Source of the DNA: Ectothiorhodospira haloalkaliphila ATCC 51935
Lineage (GTDB): Bacteria > Pseudomonadota > Gammaproteobacteria > Ectothiorhodospirales > Ectothiorhodospiraceae
Reading direction: 5' to 3'
Length of the DNA: 64,000 nucleotides
NCBI RefSeq assembly: GCF_000633935.1
Contig: NZ_KK214998.1
Coordinates: forward strand, 1,006,010 to 1,070,009
The notes below the pieces were generated by a model. That model ran no database searches. It was not told the origin of the DNA and saw only the letters and a list, made by a program, of their open reading frames with translations. The position numbers and the translations under genes were made by a program. Positions 7,570 through 17,028 of this stretch are shown here, piece by piece (within the stretch, counting starts at the first letter, position 1; the number at the start of each line of letters is the position of its first letter).

Positions 7570-9249
7570 TCAATCGGACTCGCTGCGGTACTTCTCACGC
7601 AGACTGTTGCGGATGCTGATGGCCGTGAGGTTCAGCATGACGATGAGCACCACCAATGTCATGGCCGTGGCGTAGACCAGTGGCTGGGCCGCCTCCACAT
7701 TGGGGCTCTGGAAGCCCACGTCAAAGATATGGAAGCCCAGGTGCATGATCTTGCGTTCCAGGTGGATGAAGGGGAAGTTGCCGTCGACGGGCAGTGTCGG
7801 TGCCAGCTTGACCACGCCCACCAGCATCAAGGGGGCCACCTCGCCGGCCGCCCGGGCAATGGCCAGGATCAGCCCGGTCATCATGGCCGGCGTCGCCAGA
7901 GGAACCACCACCTTCCACAGAGTCTCGGCCTTGGTGGCCCCCAGCGCCAGACTGCCGTGACGGATGGTGCTGGGGATGCGCGCCAGCCCCTCCTCGGTGG
8001 CCACGATCACCACCGGCAAGGTCAGCAGCGCCAGGGTGAGCGAGGCCCAGAGCAGCCCCGGCGTGCCGAAGGTGGGCGATGGCAGTGCCTCCGGGAAGAA
8101 CTGCTGGTCCACGGCCCCGCCCACGAAGTAGACGAAGAACCCCAGACCAAATACCCCGAAGACGATGGAGGGTACCCCGGCCAGGTTGTACACCGAGATG
8201 CGTATCATGCGCAGCAGCGGCCCCTGGCGGGCATATTCGCGCAGGTAGATGGCCGCCAGCACCCCGAACGGGGAGACGATGATGGACATGACGAACACCA
8301 TGGTCACCGTGCCGAAAATGGCGGGCAGGATGCCGCCCTCGGTATTGGCTTCGCGCGGATAGCCGCTCAGGAAGTCCCAGAACTGGGCCACGTACAGGCC
8401 CATCTTGGAGACCACGGACATGTCGTTGGGCTTGACGGCGCGGATGATCTGAGCCAGTGACAAATCCACTTCCCGACCATCCGATACCCGGGCCACCAGG
8501 GTGTCCCGGCGCACGTCCTGATAGAGCGTGTCCAGGCGCTCCTGCAACACGGCAAACTCTTGGGTCAGTTCGGCGCGACGGGCTTCAAGCTCCGCCATGG
8601 CCTCTTCCTGAGTGGCACGATCGATGCGCCCGGCACGTCGGTCCATCTCCAGGCGGCGCTCATCCAGACGCACCCGTTCCATGCGCTGGTTGACGCTGCC
8701 GATCTCGCGCCGCTCGATGCGGCGGATCTCGTCGAAGATGTCATTGGCGCGCGCCACCCGTTGCTGAAGCTCCGGCCACAGGTCATCCCCCTCGGCCACC
8801 GTGCGGCCCGCCTCCATCAGGCGGACCGGATAGCCGAAGAAGTCCCCCCTTTCCCGTCGCTCCAGGCGCATGGCGTCCGCCGGGAAACGCCATTCCTCCA
8901 TCCCGGTTTCCGGATACCAGACGAAGTCACGACCCCAGACATCCCGGTTGCCCTGCTTGATCAGGTGGCGCGTGACCAGATTGATCTCCCGGGGGATATC
9001 CACGCCAGCATCCCTGAGCACCTCGGCGGGCAAGGTCTGGGAACGGGACAGCTCACCCATCACCTGAACCTGCCGACCGTCCGGCTGGGTGACCGTGGTC
9101 TCCAGGATGGGGGCCGGCCAGAAGTGGGAGAACCCGCGCACCAGGATCAGCGACAGCAGCCCCACCACCATGATCATGCTGATGGCGATGGCGCCGGCGT
9201 TGAGCCACACCCAGGGAGAACCGCTTTTAAACCATTGCTTGACTGTCAT
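7570..9249 (-). CDS. pstA: Phosphate ABC transporter permease PstA (long form)
   Basis: Inner-membrane permease of 559 residues, longer than E. coli PstA (about 296). A membrane segment lies near residues 15-40. A periplasmic domain of roughly 250 residues follows, with a charged coiled-coil-like stretch around residues 160-240. The permease core starts near residue 300 and contains the EAA-type loop with GATKAETLWKVVVP. Long PstA forms of this kind are known in pseudomonads and Halomonas. Located 17 bp after pstC. Confidence 0.92.
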   Translation of the reverse strand: MTVKQWFKSGSPWVWLNAGAIAISMIMVVGLLSLILVRGFSHFWPAPILETTVTQPDGRQVQVMGELSRSQTLPAEVLRDAGVDIPREINLVTRHLIKQGNRDVWGRDFVWYPETGMEEWRFPADAMRLERRERGDFFGYPVRLMEAGRTVAEGDDLWPELQQRVARANDIFDEIRRIERREIGSVNQRMERVRLDERRLEMDRRAGRIDRATQEEAMAELEARRAELTQEFAVLQERLDTLYQDVRRDTLVARVSDGREVDLSLAQIIRAVKPNDMSVVSKMGLYVAQFWDFLSGYPREANTEGGILPAIFGTVTMVFVMSIIVSPFGVLAAIYLREYARQGPLLRMIRISVYNLAGVPSIVFGVFGLGFFVYFVGGAVDQQFFPEALPSPTFGTPGLLWASLTLALLTLPVVIVATEEGLARIPSTIRHGSLALGATKAETLWKVVVPLATPAMMTGLILAIARAAGEVAPLMLVGVVKLAPTLPVDGNFPFIHLERKIMHLGFHIFDVGFQSPNVEAAQPLVYATAMTLVVLIVMLNLTAISIRNSLREKYRSESD

Positions 9250-9266
9250 CGTTCAGGATTCCGGGC

Positions 9267-11567
9267 CTACAGGTTGCTGTAACGCTGGCGCAGACGCTGG
9301 CGCACGATCTCGGCGGCGGTATTGAGCACGAAGGTGAGCACCAGCAGCACCAGGGCCGAGAGGAACAGGATGCGGTAATGGGTGCTGCCCACCGCCGTCT
9401 CGGTGAGTTCCACGGCGATGTTGGCCGACAGGGTGCGCATGCCCTCGAAGATGTTGAAATTGATGACCGGCGTGTTACCGGTGGCCATGAGCACGATCAT
9501 GGTTTCCCCCACGGCGCGACCGAAGCCCATCATCACGGCGGCAAAGATGCCGGGGCTGGCGGTGGGCAGGACCACCCCCACCACCGTCTGCCAGGCCGTG
9601 GCCCCTAGGGCCAGCGAGCCCTGGGTGAGGTGCCGGGGCACGGTGTAGACCGCATCCTCGGCAATGGAGAAGATGGTGGGGATGACGGCAAAGCCCATGG
9701 CGATACCCACCACCAGGGCGTTGCGCTGGTCATAGGTGATGCCCATCTCGGTGAGCCACTGGCGGGTGCTGCCATCGAAGAACCACACCTCCACCATGGG
9801 GCTCAACTGGACACACACCCACACCATGAGCAGCACGGCGGGGATCAGGATGAGCATTTCCGTCCCCACGGGGATCCTGGCGCGAATCGCCTCGGGCAGG
9901 CGCGTCCAGGCAAACCCCACCGCCAGCATCAGCAACGGCAGCAGAATGAAGATGCTGAACACCGCCGGCAGATGAGCCTCGATGAAGGGCGCCAGCCAGA
10001 GACCGGCGAGAAAGCCCAGGATGACCGTGGGCAGGGCCTCCATGACCTCGACGGTGGGCTTGACGATCCCGCGCAGGTGGCGCTGCATGAAATAGGCCGT
10101 GTAAACGGCCCCCATGATGGCCAGCGGCGTGGCAAACAGCATGGCGTAAAAGGCCGCCTTGATGGTCCCCAGGGTCACCGGCACCAGGCTGAATTTGGGT
10201 TCGAAATCATCCGTGGCCCCGGAGGACTGCCAGGTGTAGGTGGGCTCGTCCCGCCCCTCGTACCACACCTTGCCCCACAGGGCGCTGAGGGAAACCTGCG
10301 GATGGGGGTTGCGCAGGCTCATGGGCAGGACCTGCCCATCCGGCCCCAGCACGAGCAGGGCCCGATTCACCGGCGACACCCCGATGGCCTGAATGGGCCC
10401 GTCCAGGATGGTGTCCTGCATCAGGGTGCGATTGGAGGTGGCATAGTGAATGCTCAGGCCGCCGGCAGCATCTCCCACCAGGAAACCCTTGCGGGCCAGT
10501 TCCGGTGAGATGGTGGCGATGGGCGCCGGTTGCGACTCAAAACTGCGCACATGCCGCAGACGGCGCACGTTCTCCTCGTCCCGGGCCAGGAACCACTGGC
10601 TCAGGGATCCATCCGATCCGCCGACGATGATGGACTGGGTGCCCACCAGAAACTCCATGGCGGTCACGTCATGGTCGTCTCCCAGCACGCGTACCGCCTC
10701 CACCCGGCGCGGGTTGCTCGGGGTGGAAACGTCGTAATAGTGAATGCGTGACTGATTGTCCGCCACGAACACGGCGCGGTGATCCGAATCCACCAGCACC
10801 CGCCGGGTCACGCCAGGGGGCGAGGGCAGTTCGTAGGCACTGTGATTGATCTGGGTCTCACCGGTGAACACATTGGTGGAGGTGCGATACAGGCTGAAGA
10901 CCAGGCGGTTGTCGGCGGTGAGGCCGGCGATGGCAAAGCCACGACTGCCCTCCTGAATGGCCACCTGGATCAGCGGTTCCCCTTGAGCGTCCATGACCAC
11001 CGGCTCCTCGCCCAGAGGAAAGGTGAGCTTGGGCTCGATGTGCCTCACATTGTCCGGGTAGGTCAGGTCGTAGTCGTGTCGGGCTACCACGGCCGTGCCG
11101 TCGGACAAGCCATAGGCCACCAGGCGCTGGCGCGCCTCGGCGGCGGCAAAACTGGTGATGCGCGCCTCTGCTGGAATGGGCAGGTCCACCGAGTTGCGAA
11201 CCTCGCCATCGGGAGTTTCGAAGAAGGTGGCCACACCGTCGTCCGAGAACCGTACCCCCAACTCCTGATAACGCTCGATGGCCAGGTGCAGGGTCTGCGC
11301 CGCGGGCTCACCGGGGATCTGATAGCTCTCATGGGGCGTGACATCCGCCGGCATGAGCATGGGGACCACTTCATAGAAGAGGTAGACGAAGATCAGCCCC
11401 AGGGCGACCACCACCCCGATGCCGCCGGCACCCACGCCGTAGCGGGACACGCCGTCCTTGAAATAGCGCCACTTCCTGAGCCGGGCGCGCTTGTCGCCAC
11501 TGGGCAGAAGGGCCGCATCCCGGGGGCTTTCGCCACCCCTACCGATGGCCGGGTTGGTTGTGCTCAT
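9267..11567 (-). CDS. pstC: Phosphate ABC transporter permease PstC (long form with periplasmic domain)
   Basis: Permease subunit of 766 residues. One membrane segment (about 45-70) precedes a periplasmic region to about residue 430 that has repeated beta-rich, WD40-like stretches (for example FVADNQSRIHYYDV and IVGGSDGSLSQWF). The C-terminal third is the permease core, with GATAWQTVVGVVLP as the coupling loop. The combination of long PstC and long PstA is typical of some gammaproteobacteria. A second Pho promoter and a hairpin separate it from pstS. Confidence 0.92.
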   Translation of the reverse strand: MSTTNPAIGRGGESPRDAALLPSGDKRARLRKWRYFKDGVSRYGVGAGGIGVVVALGLIFVYLFYEVVPMLMPADVTPHESYQIPGEPAAQTLHLAIERYQELGVRFSDDGVATFFETPDGEVRNSVDLPIPAEARITSFAAAEARQRLVAYGLSDGTAVVARHDYDLTYPDNVRHIEPKLTFPLGEEPVVMDAQGEPLIQVAIQEGSRGFAIAGLTADNRLVFSLYRTSTNVFTGETQINHSAYELPSPPGVTRRVLVDSDHRAVFVADNQSRIHYYDVSTPSNPRRVEAVRVLGDDHDVTAMEFLVGTQSIIVGGSDGSLSQWFLARDEENVRRLRHVRSFESQPAPIATISPELARKGFLVGDAAGGLSIHYATSNRTLMQDTILDGPIQAIGVSPVNRALLVLGPDGQVLPMSLRNPHPQVSLSALWGKVWYEGRDEPTYTWQSSGATDDFEPKFSLVPVTLGTIKAAFYAMLFATPLAIMGAVYTAYFMQRHLRGIVKPTVEVMEALPTVILGFLAGLWLAPFIEAHLPAVFSIFILLPLLMLAVGFAWTRLPEAIRARIPVGTEMLILIPAVLLMVWVCVQLSPMVEVWFFDGSTRQWLTEMGITYDQRNALVVGIAMGFAVIPTIFSIAEDAVYTVPRHLTQGSLALGATAWQTVVGVVLPTASPGIFAAVMMGFGRAVGETMIVLMATGNTPVINFNIFEGMRTLSANIAVELTETAVGSTHYRILFLSALVLLVLTFVLNTAAEIVRQRLRQRYSNL

Positions 11568-11635
11568 GGTGCTCGTCGTCTTGATGAGGGGAAAGACGGG
11601 GTGGCACCCCAGCGGGGCCCACCGTATCGGCGCTC

Positions 11636-11680
11636 ACGCTAACCCACGAACGTGACAGTTTCGTGACGGCGTCATGAAGC
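11636..11680 (-). promoter_or_regulatory. Second PhoB-type promoter, upstream of pstC
   Basis: On the minus strand GCTTCAT (11680-11674), CCGTCAC (11669-11663) and CTGTCAC (11658-11652) repeat every 11 bp. TAGCGT (11641-11636) follows after 10 nt. It would drive pstCAB-phoU separately from pstS. Confidence 0.68.
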
Positions 11681-11690
11681 GCGAATGTGC

Positions 11691-11726
11691 AAAAGGTCAG
11701 GGCCCCGCGAATGGCGGGGCCCTGAC
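11691..11726 (-). terminator. Hairpin terminator or attenuator between pstS and pstC
   Basis: A perfect 13-bp stem (11696-11708 with 11714-11726, loop GAATG) is followed on the minus strand by TTTT. It lies 38 bp after the pstS stop and can reduce read-through into pstC, giving more PstS than permease. Confidence 0.75.
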
Positions 11727-11763
11727 TGGGGTGGCGGGGCTGGAATGCCCGCCGTGCCCGACT

Positions 11764-12741
11764 TCACTCGAGACCCAGCTCGGTACGCATGCGACCGGCC
11801 ACCGACTCGGGCAGCGGCACGAAACCATCACGCGCCACCACTTCCTGACCCTGCTTGGAGAGCACCATTCTCAGGAACTCGCGCTCCAGCGGGGGCAGAC
11901 CATCATTGGGGTGGGAATTGACGTACACCATCAGGGAACGGGCCATGGGGTAGTCACCGGTCAGGGCGTTTTCCGCATTGGGCTCGAACAGATTGCCTTC
12001 TTCCTGGCCCAGCTTGATGGCCTTGACGCCGGCGGTCTGATAGCCGATGCCGGAGTAACCGATGCCATTGAGGGACTCGGTGACGCCCTGCACCACAGAA
12101 GCGGAACCCGGCTGCTCGTTCACGTCATCGCTGAAATCACCGCCGCACAGGGCATGCTGGCGGAAGAAGCCGTAGGTGCCGGACACGGCATTACGGCCGT
12201 ACAGGGCGATGTCACGGTTTTCCCAGCCACCGGTGAGGCCCAGCTCACCCCAGCGGCTGACGCGCTGATCGGCGCCGCAGCGGCGGGTTTCCGAGAACAC
12301 GGAGTCCACCTGGGCCAGGCTCATGCCTTCGATGGGGTTGTCCTTGTTCACGAACACCGCCACCAGGTCGATACCCACGGCCACTTCGGTGGGCGGATAA
12401 CCATGGCGCTCCTCGAAGGACTGCTTCTCGGAGGAACGCATGGTGCGGCTCATGGGACCGAAGTTGGCGGTGCCCTCGGTGATGGCCGGCGGCGCCGTAC
12501 CCGAACCGGCACCCTGGATCTGGATATTCACATTGGGATAGAAGCGGTTGAACTCCTCGGCCCACAGGGTCATGAGGTTGTTCAGAGTGTCGGAACCGAT
12601 GGAGGACAGGTTGCCGGAGATGCCCGAGACACGCTCGTATGTGGGCAGGTTCGGGTCGACCTCACTGGACTGGACGGGGCCGGCCATCACCAGCGCGGCG
12701 GACACGCCGGCGGCGACAAAGGCTTTCTTGAGGTGCTTCAT
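11764..12741 (-). CDS. pstS: Periplasmic phosphate-binding protein PstS
   Basis: High-affinity phosphate-binding protein of 325 residues delivering phosphate to PstCA. A signal peptide runs to about residue 27. [18 protein letters not shown] is the first phosphate-contact region and [10 protein letters not shown] a conserved part of the second. The ATG at 12741 has a GAGGA ribosome site; an ATG at 12777 would add 12 residues before the signal peptide and is rejected. First gene of pstSCAB-phoU, driven by the Pho box at 12825-12880. Confidence 0.94.
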   Translation of the reverse strand: MKHLKKAFVAAGVSAALVMAGPVQSSEVDPNLPTYERVSGISGNLSSIGSDTLNNLMTLWAEEFNRFYPNVNIQIQGAGSGTAPPAITEGTANFGPMSRTMRSSEKQSFEERHGYPPTEVAVGIDLVAVFVNKDNPIEGMSLAQVDSVFSETRRCGADQRVSRWGELGLTGGWENRDIALYGRNAVSGTYGFFRQHALCGGDFSDDVNEQPGSASVVQGVTESLNGIGYSGIGYQTAGVKAIKLGQEEGNLFEPNAENALTGDYPMARSLMVYVNSHPNDGLPPLEREFLRMVLSKQGQEVVARDGFVPLPESVAGRMRTELGLE

Positions 12742-12824
12742 GACATTCCTCTTCTCACGGGATGGATGGCAAGACAACCGCCACCCCAGATAATCCGGGG
12801 CGGAAACCGGTTTTGACGAGGGAG

Positions 12825-12880
12825 AGTATGGGAAGCAGGGGTGTCAGCTTTGTGAATGAATGATGACGTTTTGATGACGG
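12825..12880 (-). promoter_or_regulatory. PhoB-type promoter of pstS
   Basis: Four 7-mers on the minus strand repeat every 11 bp: CCGTCAT, ACGTCAT, CATTCAC and CTGACAC (12880 down to 12841). CATACT (12830-12825) lies exactly 10 nt further on as the -10. It shares an intergenic region with a divergent Pho box for the next operon. Confidence 0.8.
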
Positions 12881-12895
12881 ACCGGGCGGCCGCCC

Positions 12896-12929
12896 CGTTC
12901 ATGGCTCTGTCATTTCCAACCCCTAGCCT
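12896..12929 (+). promoter_or_regulatory. PhoB-type promoter of the second ABC importer
   Basis: CGTTCAT (12896) and a perfect CTGTCAT (12907) are 11 bp apart. TAGCCT (12924-12929) follows after 10 nt, 37 bp before the TTG start of the ATPase gene. Only two units are present. Confidence 0.7.
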
Positions 12930-12965
12930 AGAGAGTGAGCGTCCAAAGCCATTCGGGGTACCCCA

Positions 12966-14036
12966 TTGACCGCTTCACTCCAGTGCACCGCCATCACCAA
13001 GCAGTTCCAGTCACAGGTGGTTCTCAAGGAGATCAGCCTCGAGCTGCCCGCAGGAGAATGTCTGGTGCTGCTGGGCCCCTCAGGCTGTGGCAAGACGACG
13101 CTGCTCAACATCATCACCGGCATGCATCAAGCCGACGGTGGGCAACTGCGATGTGATGACGAGATCCTGGATGATCGAAGTCAGGGCATACATCAGTCCA
13201 TGCAGCGCCGTGGCTTTGGCATGGTATTCCAGGACTTCAGCCTCTGGCCGCACATGACCGTGGCCGGCAACGTGGAGTTCGGCTTGAAGATTCAGGGCGT
13301 CGGCAGCCGTGAGCGTCGGGCGCGGGTCATGCAGGCACTGGAGCAGGTGCAGATGACCGAGTTTGCCGATCGCCGGCCGACAACGCTTTCCGGGGGGCAG
13401 GCCCAGCGGGTCGCAATCGCCCGCGCGCTCGCCGTACGGCCACGCGTGCTCCTGATGGACGAACCCCTATCGGCACTGGACGCCCGATTGAGGGAGGAGT
13501 TGAAGTCCGAAATCGGCACCCTGCTGAAAGAGACGGGCACCACCGCTGTCTATGTCACCCACGACCAGTCCGAGGCCTTCACACTGGCCGACCGGGTGGC
13601 GCTCATGTATCAGGGGCGCATCGAGCAACTGGATACTCCCGAAGCCCTTTATGCCCGCCCCTCCACACGCTTTGCCGCGAGCTTCATCGGTGCCTCCAAT
13701 GTCATTCCCTACCGTCAGGAGGGCGATCGCGTCACCCTGCGGGATCGCCACGACATGCCGCTGCCCACCCACGCCATCCCCCCCAAGGGTCACCTGGTGG
13801 TCAGACGCGAGCACGTCGTCATCGAACCCGTGGGCGAAGGCACGAGACACCTCAACGGCCATGTGGTTCTGGAGGGGGTCTGCCGTCGCCGAAGCTTCCT
13901 GGGCGATCGCCACGAGATCCTGGCCGGGCTGGATGGAGGACTGGAGATACGTGGATTCTCTCAACACCCGTTGCGCCCGGGCGACCCGGTGGCCATCCGC
14001 TTTCCGGGTCACGGCCTGCACGTGGTCGCAGACTGA
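12966..14036 (+). CDS. ABC importer ATPase (Fe3+/aminoethylphosphonate/polyamine type)
   Basis: ATPase of 356 residues for the importer formed with the next two genes. Walker A GPSGCGKTT (37-45), signature LSGGQAQR, Walker B VLLMDEPLSALD and a C-terminal TOBE-like domain (about 245-350) place it in the FbpC/PhnT/PotA class. A TTG start at 12966 is required, because the first strand of the domain (LQCTAITKQF) begins 5 residues later and no ATG lies upstream in frame. The Pho box upstream points to a phosphorus-containing substrate rather than iron. Confidence 0.85.
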   Translation: MTASLQCTAITKQFQSQVVLKEISLELPAGECLVLLGPSGCGKTTLLNIITGMHQADGGQLRCDDEILDDRSQGIHQSMQRRGFGMVFQDFSLWPHMTVAGNVEFGLKIQGVGSRERRARVMQALEQVQMTEFADRRPTTLSGGQAQRVAIARALAVRPRVLLMDEPLSALDARLREELKSEIGTLLKETGTTAVYVTHDQSEAFTLADRVALMYQGRIEQLDTPEALYARPSTRFAASFIGASNVIPYRQEGDRVTLRDRHDMPLPTHAIPPKGHLVVRREHVVIEPVGEGTRHLNGHVVLEGVCRRRSFLGDRHEILAGLDGGLEIRGFSQHPLRPGDPVAIRFPGHGLHVVAD

Positions 14037-14106
14037 CCCCTGGGCCATCAACACGCGCATCGAGTCACTTCACGCTTCCCCCTACCGCGACTGACGCTTT
14101 CATCTC

Positions 14107-15132
14107 ATGCCTCAACCCCTCAAAACCTGCGCGGCGATGCTGACCCTCGTCATTCTGGCTGCTGGCTGTGGTGATGCACGCCAGGCGGACGGGGATACCC
14201 TCGTGGTGTATTCCGCCGGCCCCCGCCCCCTGGCCGAGGCTGTGGTGTCGGACTGGGAGGCGAGCACCGGGCACAGGGTGGAACTCTTTGCCGCCACCAC
14301 GGGGCAGATCATGGCCCGTCTCGAGGCGGAGCGCTACCGCCCCCGGGCCGATGTGGTGGTTTTTGCAAGCGCCCTGGCGGCGGAATCGCTCAAGCAACGC
14401 GGCGCCCTGCTCCCCTACCAACCCGAGGGGCTCAACCACACGCACGAGGCCTGGCACGACCCGGATCACCACTACGTCGCCACCTCCGCTGCCATCGTTG
14501 GCGTGGCCTTGAGGGATGGCGTGGGCACGGTGGATCTCGACTGGTCGGAGTTGATGTCAGGCCAGACCGGCGGACGGCTGACCATGCCGTCTCCCTCCCG
14601 CTCCGGTTCGGCCGGTGAATTCGTGCTGGCCTACAAGCTGCATCACGGCGACCGGGCCTGGGATGACTACCTTGCCATGCGCCGGGCCGGACTGGAGTTT
14701 TCCGCTGCCAACAGCCAGGCCATCGGGGGACTTTTGCAGGGCGCCTACCAGGCCATTGTCGGTGCGGTGGATTATCTGATCTACCGCCAGGTCGACCAGG
14801 GGGCCCCCGTACGCATGCATTATCCCCCTTCCGGCTCGGCCCTGGTGATACGGCCGGTGGCCATCCTGGCAGACACACCTGTGGAGGATCTGGCCCAGAG
14901 CTTTGTGGACCACTATCTCAGTCTTCCCATGCAGGAAAAGGTGGCGGCTCAGCATCTGTTGCCCGCCAGGACCGATGTCCCCCTCAGCCCTGCCCGCGCC
15001 GGCCAGGGCCTGCCCGAGACCTTCAATATCGATACCGCCGAGGCACTCGAGCAATATCGGGATGTGCTGCGCCGCTTTCAGATCCAGGTGGAACGTGCCG
15101 AGGTGGTTCCCGCCGGAGGCAACAACCCGTGA
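14107..15132 (+). CDS. ABC importer substrate-binding lipoprotein
   Basis: Periplasmic binding lipoprotein of 341 residues; VILAAGC with Cys21 is a lipobox. VYSAGPRPLAEAVVSDWE and ADVVVFAS match the class of extracellular binding proteins that take Fe3+, 2-aminoethylphosphonate or thiamine. No twin-tyrosine iron motif is obvious near the C-terminus. It lies 70 bp after the ATPase gene and overlaps the permease gene by 4 bp. The ligand is not known; Pho control makes phosphonate, phosphate ester or pyrophosphate plausible. Confidence 0.8.
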   Translation: MPQPLKTCAAMLTLVILAAGCGDARQADGDTLVVYSAGPRPLAEAVVSDWEASTGHRVELFAATTGQIMARLEAERYRPRADVVVFASALAAESLKQRGALLPYQPEGLNHTHEAWHDPDHHYVATSAAIVGVALRDGVGTVDLDWSELMSGQTGGRLTMPSPSRSGSAGEFVLAYKLHHGDRAWDDYLAMRRAGLEFSAANSQAIGGLLQGAYQAIVGAVDYLIYRQVDQGAPVRMHYPPSGSALVIRPVAILADTPVEDLAQSFVDHYLSLPMQEKVAAQHLLPARTDVPLSPARAGQGLPETFNIDTAEALEQYRDVLRRFQIQVERAEVVPAGGNNP

Positions 15133-16808
15133 CACCTGAGCTACGCGCCCTGCGCCGCCATGCCTGGCTGCAGTTGCCCATTCTTATCTGTGCCCTGCTC
15201 CTGCTGCTGGCCACGGGTTATCCGCTCCTGCTGCTGTTCGCCCAGAGCCTGTTTCCGGACATCCTCGGTGGCAGCTTGGAGGGTTTTCTCGACCCTTACC
15301 GCCGCATCGTCGAGACCGAAGCCCTGGGGCAGATGATCCGCAACAGCCTGCTGTGGGCGGGGGCGGTCACGGTGGTTAGCTGGATCATGGGCATCCCCTG
15401 TGGATATCTGCTGGCGCGCACCAACCTGCCCGGCAAGCTCTGGGCACGGCTATCGCTGCTGGTGCCGATCATGACACCCCCCTATATCGCCGCCCTGTCC
15501 TACATCCTCGTCATGCAGCATGGGGGGTTCGCGGACACCCTGCTTGGCGGACTGCCGGACGGCCTGAGAGCATGGTTTTTCTCTTTCTGGGGCGTGACCC
15601 TGGTGATGGCCCTCTCTTCATTCGGCTATGTGGCTCTGGCGGTTGAGGCGGCCTTGTCGGCCATCCCGCGACGTCTGGAAGATGCGGCCCAGATGCTGGG
15701 AGCCCGGTGGTATCAATTGGGTGCGCTGGTGCTGGTGCCGCTGTTGCTGCCGGCCATTTTCAATTCAGGTCTGCTGGTATTCCTGGAAGCCATCTCGAAT
15801 TTCGGTGTACCGGCGGTAATGGGAACCCGGGCCAATCTGCCGCTGCTCCCGGCCGAGATCTTCTACCTGGTCACCAGTTGGCCCATCGATCTGCCCCTGG
15901 CCACCTCCCTGTCGAGCCTGCTGTGCCTGTTTGCCCTGGCCACCCTGTATGTCAGCCGCTGGCTGGCGGCAAAAGCCGGAGGGGGTACGCTGAAGGCCTC
16001 GGAATCGGCCCTGCATCCTCTCGGACCTCTGGGAAAATGCCTCGGCTGGGGCCTGTTTCTTGGCCTGTTCCTGCTCTCGGCGGCACTACCGTATGCAGCC
16101 ATGATCATCACGAGCCTTGCGGATGCCTGGGGAGAGGGGCTGCCGGCACTGACCCTGGGTCATTACCAAGCCATCCTGGCACCCGGCTCCCGGGGGCTGG
16201 AAGCCCTCACCACCAGTTTGGGGCTCTCCATCGCCGCGGCGACGATCTGCGTGATCATCGGGGGGTACATCGCCTACGTGAATGTCCGCAGTACCGGACC
16301 CCTGCAAAAACTGCTGGACGGCCTGGCCATGTTACCCCGGGTGATTCCCAAGATCGTTGTGGCCGTGGGCCTGATCCTGGCCTGGAATGCGCCCTGGATC
16401 CATCTGGATGTCTACAACACCCTGTGGATGTTGCTGCTGGCCTATGTGGTCATCTACATCACCGACGCCCTGAACTATTCCAACACCAGCCTCACGCGCA
16501 TGAGTCCGAGCATGGAACACGCCGCCGCCATGCTGGGCGCCGGCCGGGCAAGGGTGTTCTTCAGCATCGTGCTCCCGCAACTGAAACCCGCCCTGCTGGC
16601 CGCCTGGGTGACCACCTTCATCGTCTGCATGCGCGAACTGGTCGCCTCCATCCTGCTCCTGCCCCCGGGCGCGGACACCACCGCCACGTTCATCTTCAAT
16701 CAGTTCGAGCAAGGCGATATCACCATGGCGATGGCCATGGCCACCGTGACCATCGTGCTGACCACGGTGGTGCTGATCCTGTTCCGGGTGGGGCGGCAGG
16801 AAGCGTAA
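15129..16808 (+). CDS. ABC importer permease, two fused permease domains
   Basis: Inner-membrane protein of 559 residues with about 12 membrane segments and two permease domains. Each domain has an EAA-type coupling loop: AAQMLGARWYQLGALVLVPL in the first half and AAAMLGAGRARVFFSIVLPQ in the second. FbpB and some aminoethylphosphonate permeases share this fused form. The GTG start overlaps the stop of the binding-protein gene (GTGA). It completes a three-gene operon. Confidence 0.87.
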   Translation: MTPELRALRRHAWLQLPILICALLLLLATGYPLLLLFAQSLFPDILGGSLEGFLDPYRRIVETEALGQMIRNSLLWAGAVTVVSWIMGIPCGYLLARTNLPGKLWARLSLLVPIMTPPYIAALSYILVMQHGGFADTLLGGLPDGLRAWFFSFWGVTLVMALSSFGYVALAVEAALSAIPRRLEDAAQMLGARWYQLGALVLVPLLLPAIFNSGLLVFLEAISNFGVPAVMGTRANLPLLPAEIFYLVTSWPIDLPLATSLSSLLCLFALATLYVSRWLAAKAGGGTLKASESALHPLGPLGKCLGWGLFLGLFLLSAALPYAAMIITSLADAWGEGLPALTLGHYQAILAPGSRGLEALTTSLGLSIAAATICVIIGGYIAYVNVRSTGPLQKLLDGLAMLPRVIPKIVVAVGLILAWNAPWIHLDVYNTLWMLLLAYVVIYITDALNYSNTSLTRMSPSMEHAAAMLGAGRARVFFSIVLPQLKPALLAAWVTTFIVCMRELVASILLLPPGADTTATFIFNQFEQGDITMAMAMATVTIVLTTVVLILFRVGRQEA

Positions 16809-16818
16809 ACGCACTACC

Positions 16819-16874
16819 CCGTCATTGAATCGTCATCCTGTCTCAATCCGCATGTCATACCCGACCGACAGGAT
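16819..16874 (+). promoter_or_regulatory. PhoB-type promoter of the OprO/P-like porin
   Basis: CCGTCAT, TCGTCAT, TCTCAAT and ATGTCAT start at 16819, 16830, 16841 and 16852, an 11-bp phase. CAGGAT (16869-16874) lies 10 nt after the last unit. It sits 11 bp after the stop of the permease gene, so the porin has its own phosphate-controlled promoter. Confidence 0.75.
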
Positions 16875-17028
16875 GGCCGCCGGCGAGGAATGTATGTGCA
16901 GGTCACCGATCCAACTGCGGATTCACATTGCCGTTTTTGATTGATGTTGCGTCCATCCTCCCCCCACGTTCGTGGGCATCCATTCGCGACAGGAGTCCCT
17001 TGAATAAAGAAAGAGAGAGAGAAACTGA

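Noticed and set aside
6652-8460. Long plus-strand open frame of 602 codons opposite pstB and pstA
   Set aside because: It is antisense to genes with complete family motifs; His/Gly/Gln-rich composition and lack of any recognisable domain mark it as a by-product of high GC.
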